A DNA stretch of 19,756 bases from DATKHR01 sp035939575 (GCA_035939575.1 DASZFS010000227.1:1-19756), one strand, 5' to 3'; shown: positions 1-7,503, counted from the first letter of the stretch. The notes: a model not told the origin generated them from the letters alone. Made by a program: numbers and translations.

Positions 1-51
1 CGGCCACGAGTCTCCAGCCCCATCCTGCGTCATTCAGTGCTGGCGGGATGA

Positions 52-453
52 CTATTTCCCGTGAGCGTCCATCGCCGCGTTCGCGAGCCGGTCCGCATGG
101 GCGTTGCGCGCGCGCCGGACGTGCTCGAACGTGACCCGACCGATCTCGCGCGCCATGCGCTGTGCGGTCGCGTGCAGCGGCTGCAGACCCGCGTGCTTGA
201 CCTTGAAGTTGCCCAGCATCTGCTGGACCAGCAGGAGGGAATCCGACCGCACGTGCAGAGCCCGGTGGCCGTGAGCCAGCGCCCACTCGAGCGCCGCCAG
301 CAGACCCCGATACTCCGCGACGTTGTTCGTGGCGACGCCAATCGACGCGCCGAACTCCTCGACGAGGCTGCCGTCCTCGCGCTCGATGCGGACGCCGTAG
401 CCGGCCGGGCCCGGATTGCCGCGCGCGCCGCCGTCGATATACGCGACGATCAC
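52..453 (-). CDS. RNase H-type protein (ribonuclease HI family)
   Basis: Predicted cytoplasmic ribonuclease H fold protein of 133 residues that would cut the RNA strand of RNA-DNA hybrids. All four acidic catalytic positions of RNase HI are visible: D7 in YIDGGARGNPG, E47 in NNVAEYRG, D71 in RSDSLLLV and D121 in NAHADRLAN. The protein is the short form that lacks the basic handle region of E. coli RnhA. The start is taken as GTG at 451-453 because it overlaps the TGA of the upstream zinc-ribbon gene in a GTGA junction, which implies translational coupling; the longer in-frame reading upstream gives only arginine-rich sequence without family similarity. In mycobacteria a zinc-ribbon gene also sits beside an RNase H gene (Rv2229c-Rv2228c), so the pairing is a known context. 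The assignment to the RNase H fold is firm; the exact cellular substrate is not known. Confidence 0.9.
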   Translation of the reverse strand: MIVAYIDGGARGNPGPAGYGVRIEREDGSLVEEFGASIGVATNNVAEYRGLLAALEWALAHGHRALHVRSDSLLLVQQMLGNFKVKHAGLQPLHATAQRMAREIGRVTFEHVRRARNAHADRLANAAMDAHGK

Positions 454-1202
454 GATGCCGTGGATCCGGCGCCGCCGGCGGGTGCGACGGGTGCGGCGGC
501 CGGGACGTAGAAGAGAATGCGCTGGCAGTGGTCGCACTGCACGATCTCGTTGTTGCGCAGCACGGTGTTGAAGACCTGCGGTCGCAGGCGCACATGGCAG
601 ATCGTGCAGATGCCGTCGCGGGCTTCGGCTACGGCGACACCGTTGCGCCGCTTCGAGACCAGGTCGAAAACCGAAAGCACCTCCGGCGTGATGCCCGCCA
701 CCACCGCGCGACGCTCGACCGAAATGCGGGCGAGCGCGGCCTTCAACTCCTCGAGCTCGCGCGCCAGATCCCTGCGGTCCGCCTCGACGCCCTTCAGCTC
801 AGCGGACAGCGCCGCCTCCGCGCGCTTCACGTCGGCGGTCAGCTCGTCGGCCTGAACCATCAGCTCGAGAATCTGGTCCTCGCGCGTCTTGATCTCCCCC
901 TGCGCGAAGGCAATCTCGTGCTGGATCGCGTGATACTCCTGGTTGGTCTTGACCGCCATCGCCTGCTCCCGGAACTTCGAGAGCCGGCCCTGGTGCACCG
1001 AGACGTCTTTCTCGATATTGCGGCGTGATCCCTGGTTCGTGGCGAGCTGCTCTTTCGCCGAGGCCAGGTGCTGCCGTGCGATCTCGATCCGGGCATCCAG
1101 CGCCTTGTCAGCCTCCGGCGCGTCCGCCAGCCGCCGCTCCGCATCGTGCGCCGCGGTGTCGAGGCGCTGCAGGGTGATGAGGCGTTCGAGGTCGGCGTTC
1201 AT
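450..1202 (-). CDS. C4-type zinc ribbon, coiled-coil protein (zf-RING_7 / DUF164 family)
   Basis: A 250-residue cytoplasmic protein. Residues 1-165 are almost entirely charged helix with heptad-like leucines, expected to form an antiparallel coiled coil. A zinc ribbon follows, with C199-x2-C202 (CTICHV) and C223-x2-C226 (CDHC). This is the layout of the zf-RING_7 family, whose chlamydial member CT398/CdsZ is structurally known; the general bacterial function is unsettled, with nucleic-acid or protein scaffolding roles proposed. The last 20 residues are Ala/Pro/Gly-rich and disordered. The start is ATG at 1200-1202, the point where family-like sequence begins (MNADLERLITLQ); the frame stays open further upstream but codes for low-complexity arginine/glutamate sequence antisense to the next gene. 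It is the first gene of a two-gene operon with the RNase H gene and is divergent from the WecA-like gene across a 54-bp gap. Confidence 0.88.
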   Translation of the reverse strand: MNADLERLITLQRLDTAAHDAERRLADAPEADKALDARIEIARQHLASAKEQLATNQGSRRNIEKDVSVHQGRLSKFREQAMAVKTNQEYHAIQHEIAFAQGEIKTREDQILELMVQADELTADVKRAEAALSAELKGVEADRRDLARELEELKAALARISVERRAVVAGITPEVLSVFDLVSKRRNGVAVAEARDGICTICHVRLRPQVFNTVLRNNEIVQCDHCQRILFYVPAAAPVAPAGGAGSTAS

Positions 1203-1212
1203 CGGAAGGCCC

Positions 1213-1224
1213 CATTGTACAATG
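1213..1224. promoter_or_regulatory. Palindromic divergent -10 region
   Basis: CATTGTACAATG is a perfect 12-bp palindrome in the 54-bp gap between two divergent genes. It reads TACAAT, a good sigma-70 type -10 hexamer, on both strands (plus 1218-1223, minus 1219-1214). No convincing -35 hexamer is seen 16-18 bp upstream on either strand. If used, the minus transcript would start only a few bases before its ATG and the plus leader would be about 27 nt. Confidence 0.4.
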
Positions 1225-1256
1225 TCGCACTGCGACGAACCGATGTAACGGCCGCG

Positions 1257-3074
1257 ATGCTCACACTGTTCTTCGAATGCCTGCTGGCGTTCGGTGTCTC
1301 GCTGGTCCTCACGCCGCTCTGCCGCGCCGCAGCGCGCCGCCTCGGGTACGTGGCCGCCCCGAAGGAAGACCGCTGGCACCAGCGCCCCACCGCGCTCTTC
1401 GGCGGCGTCGCGATCGGCGCGACGGTCCTCGGGCTCGGCGCCTCGATCCGGCCGCTCGCCGAGCTCCGGCCGCTGCTGCTGTCGGGGGGGCTCATCGCCG
1501 CCTTCGGGCTGGCCGATGACGTTCTCCCGCTCAAGCCGTCCACCAAGCTCATCGCGCAGGTGCTGGTTGCGTCCACCCTGATGTTCTTCGGCTACCGGCT
1601 GCACTGGCTGACGTCGCAAATCGGCGACTCCATGCTGACTCTCTTCTGGATCGTCGGCATCACGAACGCGTTCAACCTGCTCGACAACATGGACGGGCTG
1701 TGCGCGGGCATCGCCACCATCGCGGGCGTCTTCGTCCTCGCCGCGCTCGTTGCGGACGGCGGCGGGGCCGCAGGAGCGGACGGTGCCGCCGCACCGCTCG
1801 CCCTCTATGTCGTCACGTTGATCGGCGCGACGGCCGGGTTCCTCGTGTACAACGCGCACCCCGCGTCCATCTTCATGGGTGACACCGGCAGCCTGTTTCT
1901 CGGCGTCAACTTCGCCGCGCTGACGCTCGCCGCGCGCCAGGCGGGCACGGGACAGTCGGGGCTCCTGTCGGTCGTTGCGGTGCCCGTTCTCCTGCTGATG
2001 ATTCCGATCTTCGACACCACGCTCGTCACAGCGCTCCGGCTGCTGTCCGGCCGCCCGCCGTCGCTCGGCGGCCGCGACCACACCTCTCACCGCCTTGTGG
2101 CCATCGGCCTGTCCGAGCCGATGGCCGTGGCGGTGCTGTGGACCCTCGCCGCCGGCGGCGGCATCATCGCCCTGCTGATGCAGCGGCAGGACCCGAGCTG
2201 GGGGCTCATCGCGGCGCTCGGCTTTGCCCTCGCCTTGGTCGTCTTCGCCGTGTATCTCTCGCGCATCTGCGTGTACGACGATGAGGACGTCGCCGGCCTC
2301 CGCCCCGAATCGCTCACGCCGCTCGTCTCCGACTTCATGTACAAGCGGCGGGTCGCGGAAGTGCTCCTCGACTCGTGCCTCATCCCACTGGCCTACTACA
2401 GCGCCTACCGCCTCCGCTACGAGGGTGTGCTGCTCGGCATCAACTACAAGTACTTCCTGCAGTCATTGCCCATCGTCCTCGCCGTACAGCTGCTCGCGCT
2501 CTTCGTGGTCGGAGGCTACCGCGGGGTGTGGCGGCACTTCGGCATGATGGACGCCGTCGTGTTCACCAAAGGCGTGCTCGTCGGCACGGTGGGCGCTGAG
2601 CTGGCCATCGTGTACGTGTACGGCTTCGAGAACTACTCGCGGTCCGTCTTCGTGATCTACGCGGCGCTCCTGATGCTGATGCTCTCGGCGTCCAGGGCGT
2701 CGTTCAGGCTCGTCGGCGAGTTCGTCGAGCGCCGCCGCACGATCGGGCAGCGGTGCGTCATCTACGGCACCGGCGGCGCGGCGCTGTCCACCATCCGTGC
2801 CGCGTTCGGCACCACGACGGCGCTCAGGATTCTGGGATTCGTGGACGACGACCCCCAGCAGCGCCACGCAAGGGTACAAGGGTATCCCGTCGTCGGCGAT
2901 TTCCAGGCGCTGGTGTCGATGGTGGATGCCGGACAGCTCGATTGCGTCGTCGTCAACGGGCCGACCGTGGACGCGCAGCGCCTGAAGAGCCTCGAGAACG
3001 CGTGCCGGGCGCACCGGGTCAGCCTGCTGACGCTCCAGATCGACCTGAAGCCGCTCCTGCCGGCCTCTTCATAG
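1257..3074 (+). CDS. WecA/MraY-type polyprenyl-phosphate sugar-1-phosphate transferase fused to CapD-type membrane-Rossmann region
   Basis: A 605-residue membrane protein. Residues 1-335 are a glycosyltransferase family 4 (MraY/WecA) domain that would transfer a HexNAc-1-phosphate from a UDP-sugar to undecaprenyl phosphate, starting a glycan. Visible motifs are A86-D87-D88, NAFNLLDNMDGL at 137-148, FMGDTGSL at 206-213 and the cytoplasmic HTSHR at 275-279. Residues about 365-485 add four further hydrophobic helices with the CapD/FlaA1 signature AYRLRYEG. Residues about 498-600 look like the Rossmann (CoA-binding-like) domain with GTGGAA at 504-509. The large epimerase/dehydratase domain that normally follows in CapD is absent. 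The start is ATG at 1257, where the first transmembrane helix begins; no strong ribosome site is visible. The gene ends inside the 3' end of convergent rfbC (6-bp overlap). A lipid-linked initiating role is well supported; the function of the C-terminal half is unknown. Confidence 0.88.
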   Translation: MLTLFFECLLAFGVSLVLTPLCRAAARRLGYVAAPKEDRWHQRPTALFGGVAIGATVLGLGASIRPLAELRPLLLSGGLIAAFGLADDVLPLKPSTKLIAQVLVASTLMFFGYRLHWLTSQIGDSMLTLFWIVGITNAFNLLDNMDGLCAGIATIAGVFVLAALVADGGGAAGADGAAAPLALYVVTLIGATAGFLVYNAHPASIFMGDTGSLFLGVNFAALTLAARQAGTGQSGLLSVVAVPVLLLMIPIFDTTLVTALRLLSGRPPSLGGRDHTSHRLVAIGLSEPMAVAVLWTLAAGGGIIALLMQRQDPSWGLIAALGFALALVVFAVYLSRICVYDDEDVAGLRPESLTPLVSDFMYKRRVAEVLLDSCLIPLAYYSAYRLRYEGVLLGINYKYFLQSLPIVLAVQLLALFVVGGYRGVWRHFGMMDAVVFTKGVLVGTVGAELAIVYVYGFENYSRSVFVIYAALLMLMLSASRASFRLVGEFVERRRTIGQRCVIYGTGGAALSTIRAAFGTTTALRILGFVDDDPQQRHARVQGYPVVGDFQALVSMVDAGQLDCVVVNGPTVDAQRLKSLENACRAHRVSLLTLQIDLKPLLPASS

Positions 3075-3617
3075 CCGGGGCAGTCGCTCCAGCTGATCGG
3101 ACAGACGCGGATGATGTTGGTCACGGAGCGACAAGAGAGGGCGATCGACCGGCCACTCGATGGCGATGCCTGGATCGTCCCAGGCAATCCCGATCTCGCC
3201 TTCCGGATCGTACAACGCGGTGCATTTGTACTCGACCTGGGCCTCGCGACTGAGGACGCAGAAACCGTGGGCGAAGCCCTCGGGTACGTAGCACTGGAGG
3301 AAGTTCTCCGCGGTCAGCGTCACGCCCATCCAGCGCCCGAACGTCGGTGAGCCCCGCCGGACGTCCACGGCGACGTCGAAGATCTCACCTTCGATGACGC
3401 GAACCAGCTTCGCCTGCGGCCGCCGGACCTGGAGGTGGAGTCCGCGGACGGCACCCGCCACCGACCGCGAATGATTGTCCTGGACGAACGTGCCATCGAT
3501 GCCGGCGTCGCGGTACTTGGTCGCGTGGTACGTCTCGAGAAAGAAGCCCCGGTCGTCTCGATGGACCTTGGGCTCGATGATCAGGACTTCCCGAAGATCA
3601 GCGCGTCGAATCTGCAC
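3069..3617 (-). CDS. rfbC: dTDP-4-dehydrorhamnose 3,5-epimerase
   Basis: A 182-residue cupin-fold enzyme of normal family length that epimerises dTDP-4-keto-6-deoxyglucose at C3 and C5, the third step of dTDP-L-rhamnose synthesis. Family signatures are FLETYHATKY (27-36), DNHSRS (47-52), VRGLHLQ with the presumed catalytic H61, VPEGFAHGF (111-119), EYKCTALY with the presumed catalytic Y130, and LSLRDQHHP near the end. GLHLQ replaces the more common GLHFQ. The start is GTG at 3615-3617, preceded by AAAGGAG at a spacing of 9 nt and overlapping the end of the upstream GT2 gene by 20 bp, so the two are one transcript. The other rml genes (A, B, D) are not in this window, so they must lie elsewhere if rhamnose is made. 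Confidence 0.93.
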   Translation of the reverse strand: MQIRRADLREVLIIEPKVHRDDRGFFLETYHATKYRDAGIDGTFVQDNHSRSVAGAVRGLHLQVRRPQAKLVRVIEGEIFDVAVDVRRGSPTFGRWMGVTLTAENFLQCYVPEGFAHGFCVLSREAQVEYKCTALYDPEGEIGIAWDDPGIAIEWPVDRPLLSLRDQHHPRLSDQLERLPRL

Positions 3618-4665
3618 GGAAGGAGGCTCCTTTCGAGGCCCTGGTTCTGATACCCCCGCGGCTGCTCCCGGTCAGGAGGCGGAGGTAGGGCCGTGCGAGC
3701 CCGCGGATGAACGACTGACGGATCGAGCTGGCGGCGGCGGTTCTGCCGCGCTGCACGCGGCGGCGCTCCTCGAGCACCCCTCGGAGGCCCAGCAGGGCGT
3801 CCAGCTTCGCTCGCAGCGCGACCAGACCTTGACCCCGCCAGGGATAGAAGAGCAGCGACGCCGCGTTGAGCAACAGGTGCTGAGGCAGGTACCACCAGAA
3901 CAGGGAACCCGGCATGTCCTTGACGAACGTCCAGACCATATTCCGCTCGCCATGGTAGACCGCGAAGTCGCTGCGATACCCTCCCAAGGCTGAGCTTACG
4001 TGTCGGACGCAGGCGTCCGGCACGTAGAGCGTTCGGAATCCCTGCAGCCGCAAACGAAAGCCCAGATCCACGTCCTCGAAGTAACAGAAATAGCGCTCGT
4101 CGAACCCACCAGCCGCCTCGAATGCCACCCGGCGATACAGCGCGGCGGCGGCGCACGGTGCAAAGACCTCTGCCCGATCGACCGACCAGCCCGCTGCCGC
4201 AAGGCCATGGCCGTTTCGCCACGCGCGTCCGGATGGATGATAACTATCTCCAGCGCCATCGAGGAAGTCGGGCGCCGAGTCCAGACGCATCTGACTGGCG
4301 AACGCTCCCACCGAGGGTTCCTCTTCTGCGGCCCGGACCAGGGCCTCGAGCCAGCCGGCATCGGCGAACGCATCGGGGTTCAAGAGGGCCAGGCCGTCGA
4401 ACCCGCTCGCGGCGCGCGCGGCGATGTTGTTTGCTCGGGCAAAGCCCGCGTTTTCGGACAGGCGAATCAAAGTTACACGGTGCACATCGCCGACAACGCC
4501 CACGGGGTCCAGCCATGCGGCAGCCCGCGTCAGTGAGTCGTCCGTGCTTGCGTTGTCGACGATGAAGATGTGATCGGGGTGACGGCGCTGGCGTGCAAGC
4601 GATTCGAGACAACGCTCTAGCAGATTCCCACTATTCCAGTTTACGATGAGCACCGCAATCGTCAC
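3598..4665 (-). CDS. GT2 family glycosyltransferase (rhamnosyltransferase-like)
   Basis: A 355-residue inverting glycosyltransferase of GT-A fold, expected on the cytoplasmic face of the membrane and adding a sugar from a nucleotide donor to a growing glycan. Motifs: AVLIVNWNSG at the N terminus, IVDNASTDDS (35-44) for nucleotide binding, LLNPDAF (94-100) as the DxD-like metal site, and FEDVDLGFRLR (196-206) with the expected catalytic acid. A C-terminal stretch (YLPQHLLLNAASLLFYP) is hydrophobic and may bind the membrane. The start is GTG at 4663-4665 with GGGAG about 5 nt upstream. It is the first gene of a pair with rfbC, and this context favours a rhamnosyltransferase, but sugar specificity cannot be read from the sequence. 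The last 20 or so residues are basic and overlap the rfbC start. Confidence 0.88.
   Translation of the reverse strand: MTIAVLIVNWNSGNLLERCLESLARQRRHPDHIFIVDNASTDDSLTRAAAWLDPVGVVGDVHRVTLIRLSENAGFARANNIAARAASGFDGLALLNPDAFADAGWLEALVRAAEEEPSVGAFASQMRLDSAPDFLDGAGDSYHPSGRAWRNGHGLAAAGWSVDRAEVFAPCAAAALYRRVAFEAAGGFDERYFCYFEDVDLGFRLRLQGFRTLYVPDACVRHVSSALGGYRSDFAVYHGERNMVWTFVKDMPGSLFWWYLPQHLLLNAASLLFYPWRGQGLVALRAKLDALLGLRGVLEERRRVQRGRTAAASSIRQSFIRGLARPYLRLLTGSSRGGIRTRASKGASFRADSTR
3627..3633 (-). promoter_or_regulatory. Ribosome binding site deciding the rfbC GTG start
   Basis: The minus strand reads AAAGGAG here, 9 nt before the GTG at 3617. It lies inside the last codons of the GT2 gene and within a 13-bp palindrome at 3620-3632 (arms of 6 bp around one base). 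It supports translation of rfbC from GTG even though its start is embedded in the upstream gene. Confidence 0.6.
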
Positions 4666-4897
4666 CGTCTCCCGCCTCGCGGGCCGTTCGAGGCAGGTCT
4701 CCCCGGAAACGTCATGATGCCCACGGATTTTACGGCCATTTTCGAGGGCGCTCTCGCCAACAGCACTGTGTAATGTACTTACGAAACTGCAAAGAATTCA
4801 GCCAGGGGCGACGGGACGACGCCGGCCTTTTGGGCCGTTTTGCGGGGTATTTTCGCCCATACCTCAGCGGTACGACGCTTGCCTCTCCGGTCGCGTC
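4666..4897. other. Divergent intergenic region without recognised gene
   Basis: A 232-bp gap between the divergent GT2 and FN3-VCBS genes. It is clearly more AT-rich than the neighbouring genes (for example around 4735-4800), as expected for a promoter region. I could not place a convincing -35/-10 pair in either direction. It contains one short hairpin, listed separately. Confidence 0.5.
4823..4841 (+). terminator. Short hairpin followed by T-run (possible leader attenuator)
   Basis: CGGCC-TTTTG-GGCCG forms a 5-bp stem with a 5-nt loop, followed by TTTT at 4838-4841. It resembles a weak intrinsic terminator on the plus strand, 57 bp before the FN3-VCBS gene. As no plus-strand gene precedes it, it could only act on the leader of that gene. 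The stem is short, so this is tentative. Confidence 0.25.
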
Positions 4898-6103
4898 ATG
4901 CAAATGAATCTGTTTGCTACTCGGTTGCGTAAATTGTCTGCCTCCGGCGCGTCGCCATCGAGCGCGTCCGGGCGCCGGCTTGCTCATATTGCCGCGGGTA
5001 TTGTGGTTCTGTTGGCCTCGGCTGGCGCGGCGCAAGCGGGGACGCTGACGGTTGCATGGGATCCAAGCTCGGATCCGACCGTCACGGGCTACAACCTTTA
5101 CTGGGGCACGCAGTCGGGAATGTATACCTCCGGCATGAACGTCGGTCTCCAGACTTCGCAGCAGGTGACCGGGCTGGCAAATGACGTGACGTATTACTTC
5201 GTCGCCAAGGCGTATAACGGCGCCGGCATTCTGAGCGCGCCGTCACCCGAAGTGTCAGGCCACACGAACGCGAAGGGCATCTGGGCTCCCACCTGGGGCG
5301 ATTACCACGCGGACGGCAAGGCCGATGTCGGGGTCTTTCGACCATCAAACGGCACCTGGTACGTCTCCGGGAGCTCGCCGATCGCGTTCGGGAACGGGGG
5401 AGATATCCCGGTAGCCAGCGACTACGACGGCGACGGCATCATGGACATCGCGGTGTTCCGTCCGTCGAACGGGACGTGGTACATGTGGCTCTCCCGAACG
5501 CAGACGGGCTTGTCCATCGCATACGGAAACGGCGCGGACATTCCCGTTCCCGCGGACTATGACGGCGACGGGAAGGCAGACATCGCCGTGTTCCGGCCGT
5601 CGAACGGCACGTGGTACGCCTGGCTCTCGGCAACCCAGACTGGTTCGGCCATTCAATTTGGAAACGGGAACGACATCCCCGTTCCAGCTGATTACGACGG
5701 CGACGGGAAGGCTGACATCGCAATCTTCCGTCCCTCGAACGGCACGTGGTACCTCTGGCTGTCCGCGACGCAAACCGGCCTGACCGTTCCGTTCGGCAAC
5801 GGCGCGGACAAACCGGTGCCCGCCGACTACGACGGCGACGGTAAGACCGACATCGCCATCTATCGGCCGGCGACCGGGACCTGGTACGGCTGGCTGTCAG
5901 CCACAAACACGGGATTCAGCGCGACCTACGGAAACGCATCCGACATTCCCGTTCCGGCGGACTACGATGGCGACGGGAAGGCGGACGTCGCCGTGTTCCG
6001 TCCCGCGACCGGCACCTGGTATATCTGGCAGTCTCGAACCCAGAGTGGGCTCAGCGTCGTCTACGGCAACGGGTCGGACGTTCCGCTCCCGAGCAAGCCG
6101 TGA
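4898..6103 (+). CDS. Secreted fibronectin type III + VCBS/FG-GAP repeat protein
   Basis: A 401-residue exported protein. Residues 1-47 form a long signal peptide: a basic start, the hydrophobic core IAAGIVVLLASAGA, and a likely cleavage AQA|GT after A47. Residues 48-124 are a fibronectin type III-like domain (SSDPTVTGYNLYWG, QQVTGLANDVTYYFVAKAYN). From residue 135 there are six repeats; the last five have an exact 45-residue period starting at D175, D220, D265, D310 and D355, each with DYDGDGKAD, a calcium-binding-type loop, then AVFRPxNGTWYxWLS. This predicts a small calcium-bound beta-propeller or solenoid at the cell surface. ATG 4898 is used; ATG 4904 two codons later is equally possible. 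The role is unknown: adhesion, glycan binding or matrix are guesses. A related repeat array occurs in the gene at 17039. Confidence 0.85.
   Translation: MQMNLFATRLRKLSASGASPSSASGRRLAHIAAGIVVLLASAGAAQAGTLTVAWDPSSDPTVTGYNLYWGTQSGMYTSGMNVGLQTSQQVTGLANDVTYYFVAKAYNGAGILSAPSPEVSGHTNAKGIWAPTWGDYHADGKADVGVFRPSNGTWYVSGSSPIAFGNGGDIPVASDYDGDGIMDIAVFRPSNGTWYMWLSRTQTGLSIAYGNGADIPVPADYDGDGKADIAVFRPSNGTWYAWLSATQTGSAIQFGNGNDIPVPADYDGDGKADIAIFRPSNGTWYLWLSATQTGLTVPFGNGADKPVPADYDGDGKTDIAIYRPATGTWYGWLSATNTGFSATYGNASDIPVPADYDGDGKADVAVFRPATGTWYIWQSRTQSGLSVVYGNGSDVPLPSKP
5300..6100 (+). repeat. Six tandem VCBS/FG-GAP coding repeats, 135-bp period
   Basis: Coding tandem repeat inside the FN3-VCBS gene. Five copies are exactly 135 bp (45 codons) apart; the first copy is shortened to 40 codons and has lost one Asp of the loop (DYHADG). 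The copies are similar in DNA as well as protein, so slipped-strand gain or loss is plausible. Confidence 0.85.
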
Positions 6104-6222
6104 ACGGGGCCTGAGCCTCCACGCATCGAAGCACAACACGCGCGAGGGTGGTCGAGCCGACGATTACCCTCGCTCTCTTCACGCGTTCCCGCCCCCGTCA
6201 TTCCGGTGCGCCGATAGCTTGG

Positions 6223-6231
6223 TGCTAGACT
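6223..6231 (+). promoter_or_regulatory. Extended -10 promoter candidate for wzm
   Basis: TGCTAGACT matches an extended -10 element (TG-n-TAGACT, hexamer 6226-6231) 40 bp before the wzm GTG, giving a leader near 33 nt. No clear -35 is visible, which is acceptable for an extended -10. The box lies in the near-perfect palindrome GCTAGACTAGC (6224-6234). It is the only promoter-like site seen in the 167-bp gap 6104-6270, which holds no gene. Confidence 0.4.
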
Positions 6232-6270
6232 AGCGTCTGCTCGACGCCGCTATCCGCCCGAAGTTTCCAA

Positions 6271-7503
6271 GTGCTATTGCGACCACGTGCCTCGGCCAGT
6301 CTTCTGATTGACACGGGAATTGCTGCGACCATGTATCTCGCGGCATATTGGCTGAGGTTTCAAGGTCAGCCACTGGAGCTCTTCTTTCCCCGCACGCTGG
6401 CGACGCTGCCGCTCGTCGTGGTCGCGCAGATGGCGAGCCTCGTTGGGATGGGGGCGTATAAGGCCCTCCCTCGCGTCGATTGGCTGCTCCGCGTCGTGGT
6501 CGGCGCGTTCCTCGGGGCCCTGCTCGCTGCAGCTTTGCTCGGCGTCACAGCAGGATTCGACGGCGTGTCGCGCATGGTGTTTGCCGCCGACGCTGTGCTC
6601 GTGTCGATCGCTGCGGTGGGGTGGCGCTGTGCGTGGGTGCTCAGGGCGAGGGCCCGGTTGCGGGCAGCAGGGGTCCCGTCGATCGGCGAGCCGCTTATCG
6701 ACCGTTCCGAGGAGATGACGACGCTCGGCGCGGTCATCCGCAGCATGTACAGTTACCGCGAGCTCTTGAAGAATCTGGTCTGGAAGGACCTCAAGCTCAA
6801 ATACCGCGGCTCGGTATTCGGGTTCGTGTGGTCACTCGCCAACCCGCTGCTCATGATTGTCGTGTACGCGCTGGCCTTCACGTACGTCTTGCGGGTGCGG
6901 AGCGAGCGTTTCGTCTTCTATCTGATGCTCGGTCAGCTGTCGTGGACGTTCTTCGCCAACTCCGCCGCCATGTCCACAGGGTCGATCGTCGACAACTCGG
7001 GGCTGATCAAGAGCGTCTTTTTCCCGCGGGCGATCCTGCCGGTGGGCACGGTGCTGTTCAACCTGGCGCAGTATCTGCTCACGGTGTCGGTGTTCCTGCC
7101 GGCCATGATGCTCTGGTACAGGGTCCCGCCGTCTCCCTCAATGGCGCTGTTTCTCGTCTTCCTTACGCTCCAAACGGCTTTTACGATCGGCGTCGCGCTG
7201 ATTCTCGCCACGATGACTGCCTTCCTCCGGGATGTGCGCCATCTCCTGGAGGTCGCGCTGGCGGCGCTGTTCTGGGCCACGCCTATCCTCTACGAGCTGC
7301 GCCAGGTCCCTGAGCGGCTGCGGCTGGTGATCCTGCTCAGCCCCATGTCGTCGTTCATCGTGGCGTATCAAAAACTGTTCTTTTATCGCGAGCTACCCGA
7401 GCTCCGGGTATGGGTCGTCTCGGGACTCTATGCAACCGGCGCCTTCGTCATCGGCGCGATGCTGATCCTGGCGTTCGAGGATCGATTCACGGAGCAGGTG
7501 TAG
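6271..7503 (+). CDS. wzm: ABC-2 polysaccharide export permease (Wzm) with extra N-terminal CapD-type membrane module
   Basis: A 410-residue inner-membrane protein. Residues about 150-410 are a complete Wzm-type ABC-2 permease of the usual ~260 residues: YRELLKNLVWKDLKLKYRGS, FGFVWSLANPLLMIVVYAL, LIKSVFFPRAILPVG and LRDVRHLLEVALAALFWATPI are family hallmarks. It would move a lipid-linked polysaccharide across the inner membrane with Wzt. Residues 1-130 are additional: four hydrophobic helices with LLIDTGIAATMYLAAYWLRF, alignable with residues 370-485 of the WecA-like protein in this window. The start is GTG at 6271, just after an in-frame TAG at 6226; an internal ATG at 6715 preceded closely by GAGGAG could give a permease without the extra module. 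The stop TAG overlaps the wzt start (TAGTG), so the genes are coupled. Confidence 0.9.
   Translation: MLLRPRASASLLIDTGIAATMYLAAYWLRFQGQPLELFFPRTLATLPLVVVAQMASLVGMGAYKALPRVDWLLRVVVGAFLGALLAAALLGVTAGFDGVSRMVFAADAVLVSIAAVGWRCAWVLRARARLRAAGVPSIGEPLIDRSEEMTTLGAVIRSMYSYRELLKNLVWKDLKLKYRGSVFGFVWSLANPLLMIVVYALAFTYVLRVRSERFVFYLMLGQLSWTFFANSAAMSTGSIVDNSGLIKSVFFPRAILPVGTVLFNLAQYLLTVSVFLPAMMLWYRVPPSPSMALFLVFLTLQTAFTIGVALILATMTAFLRDVRHLLEVALAALFWATPILYELRQVPERLRLVILLSPMSSFIVAYQKLFFYRELPELRVWVVSGLYATGAFVIGAMLILAFEDRFTEQV

Noticed and set aside
1203..2090. Long upstream extension of the zinc-ribbon reading frame on the minus strand
   Set aside because: The extension is low-complexity Arg/Glu/Gln-rich sequence antisense to the clearly real WecA-like gene; family-like sequence begins at ATG 1202.
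4781..4897. Possible cyclic-di-GMP (GEMM) riboswitch before the FN3-VCBS gene
   Set aside because: Fragments such as TGCAAAG and ACGCCGGCC recall the motif, but the conserved core order, the GAAA tetraloop and its receptor are not found.
5300..6100. 135-bp periodicity as a CRISPR or satellite array
   Set aside because: The period equals 45 codons and encodes VCBS/FG-GAP repeats in an intact frame.
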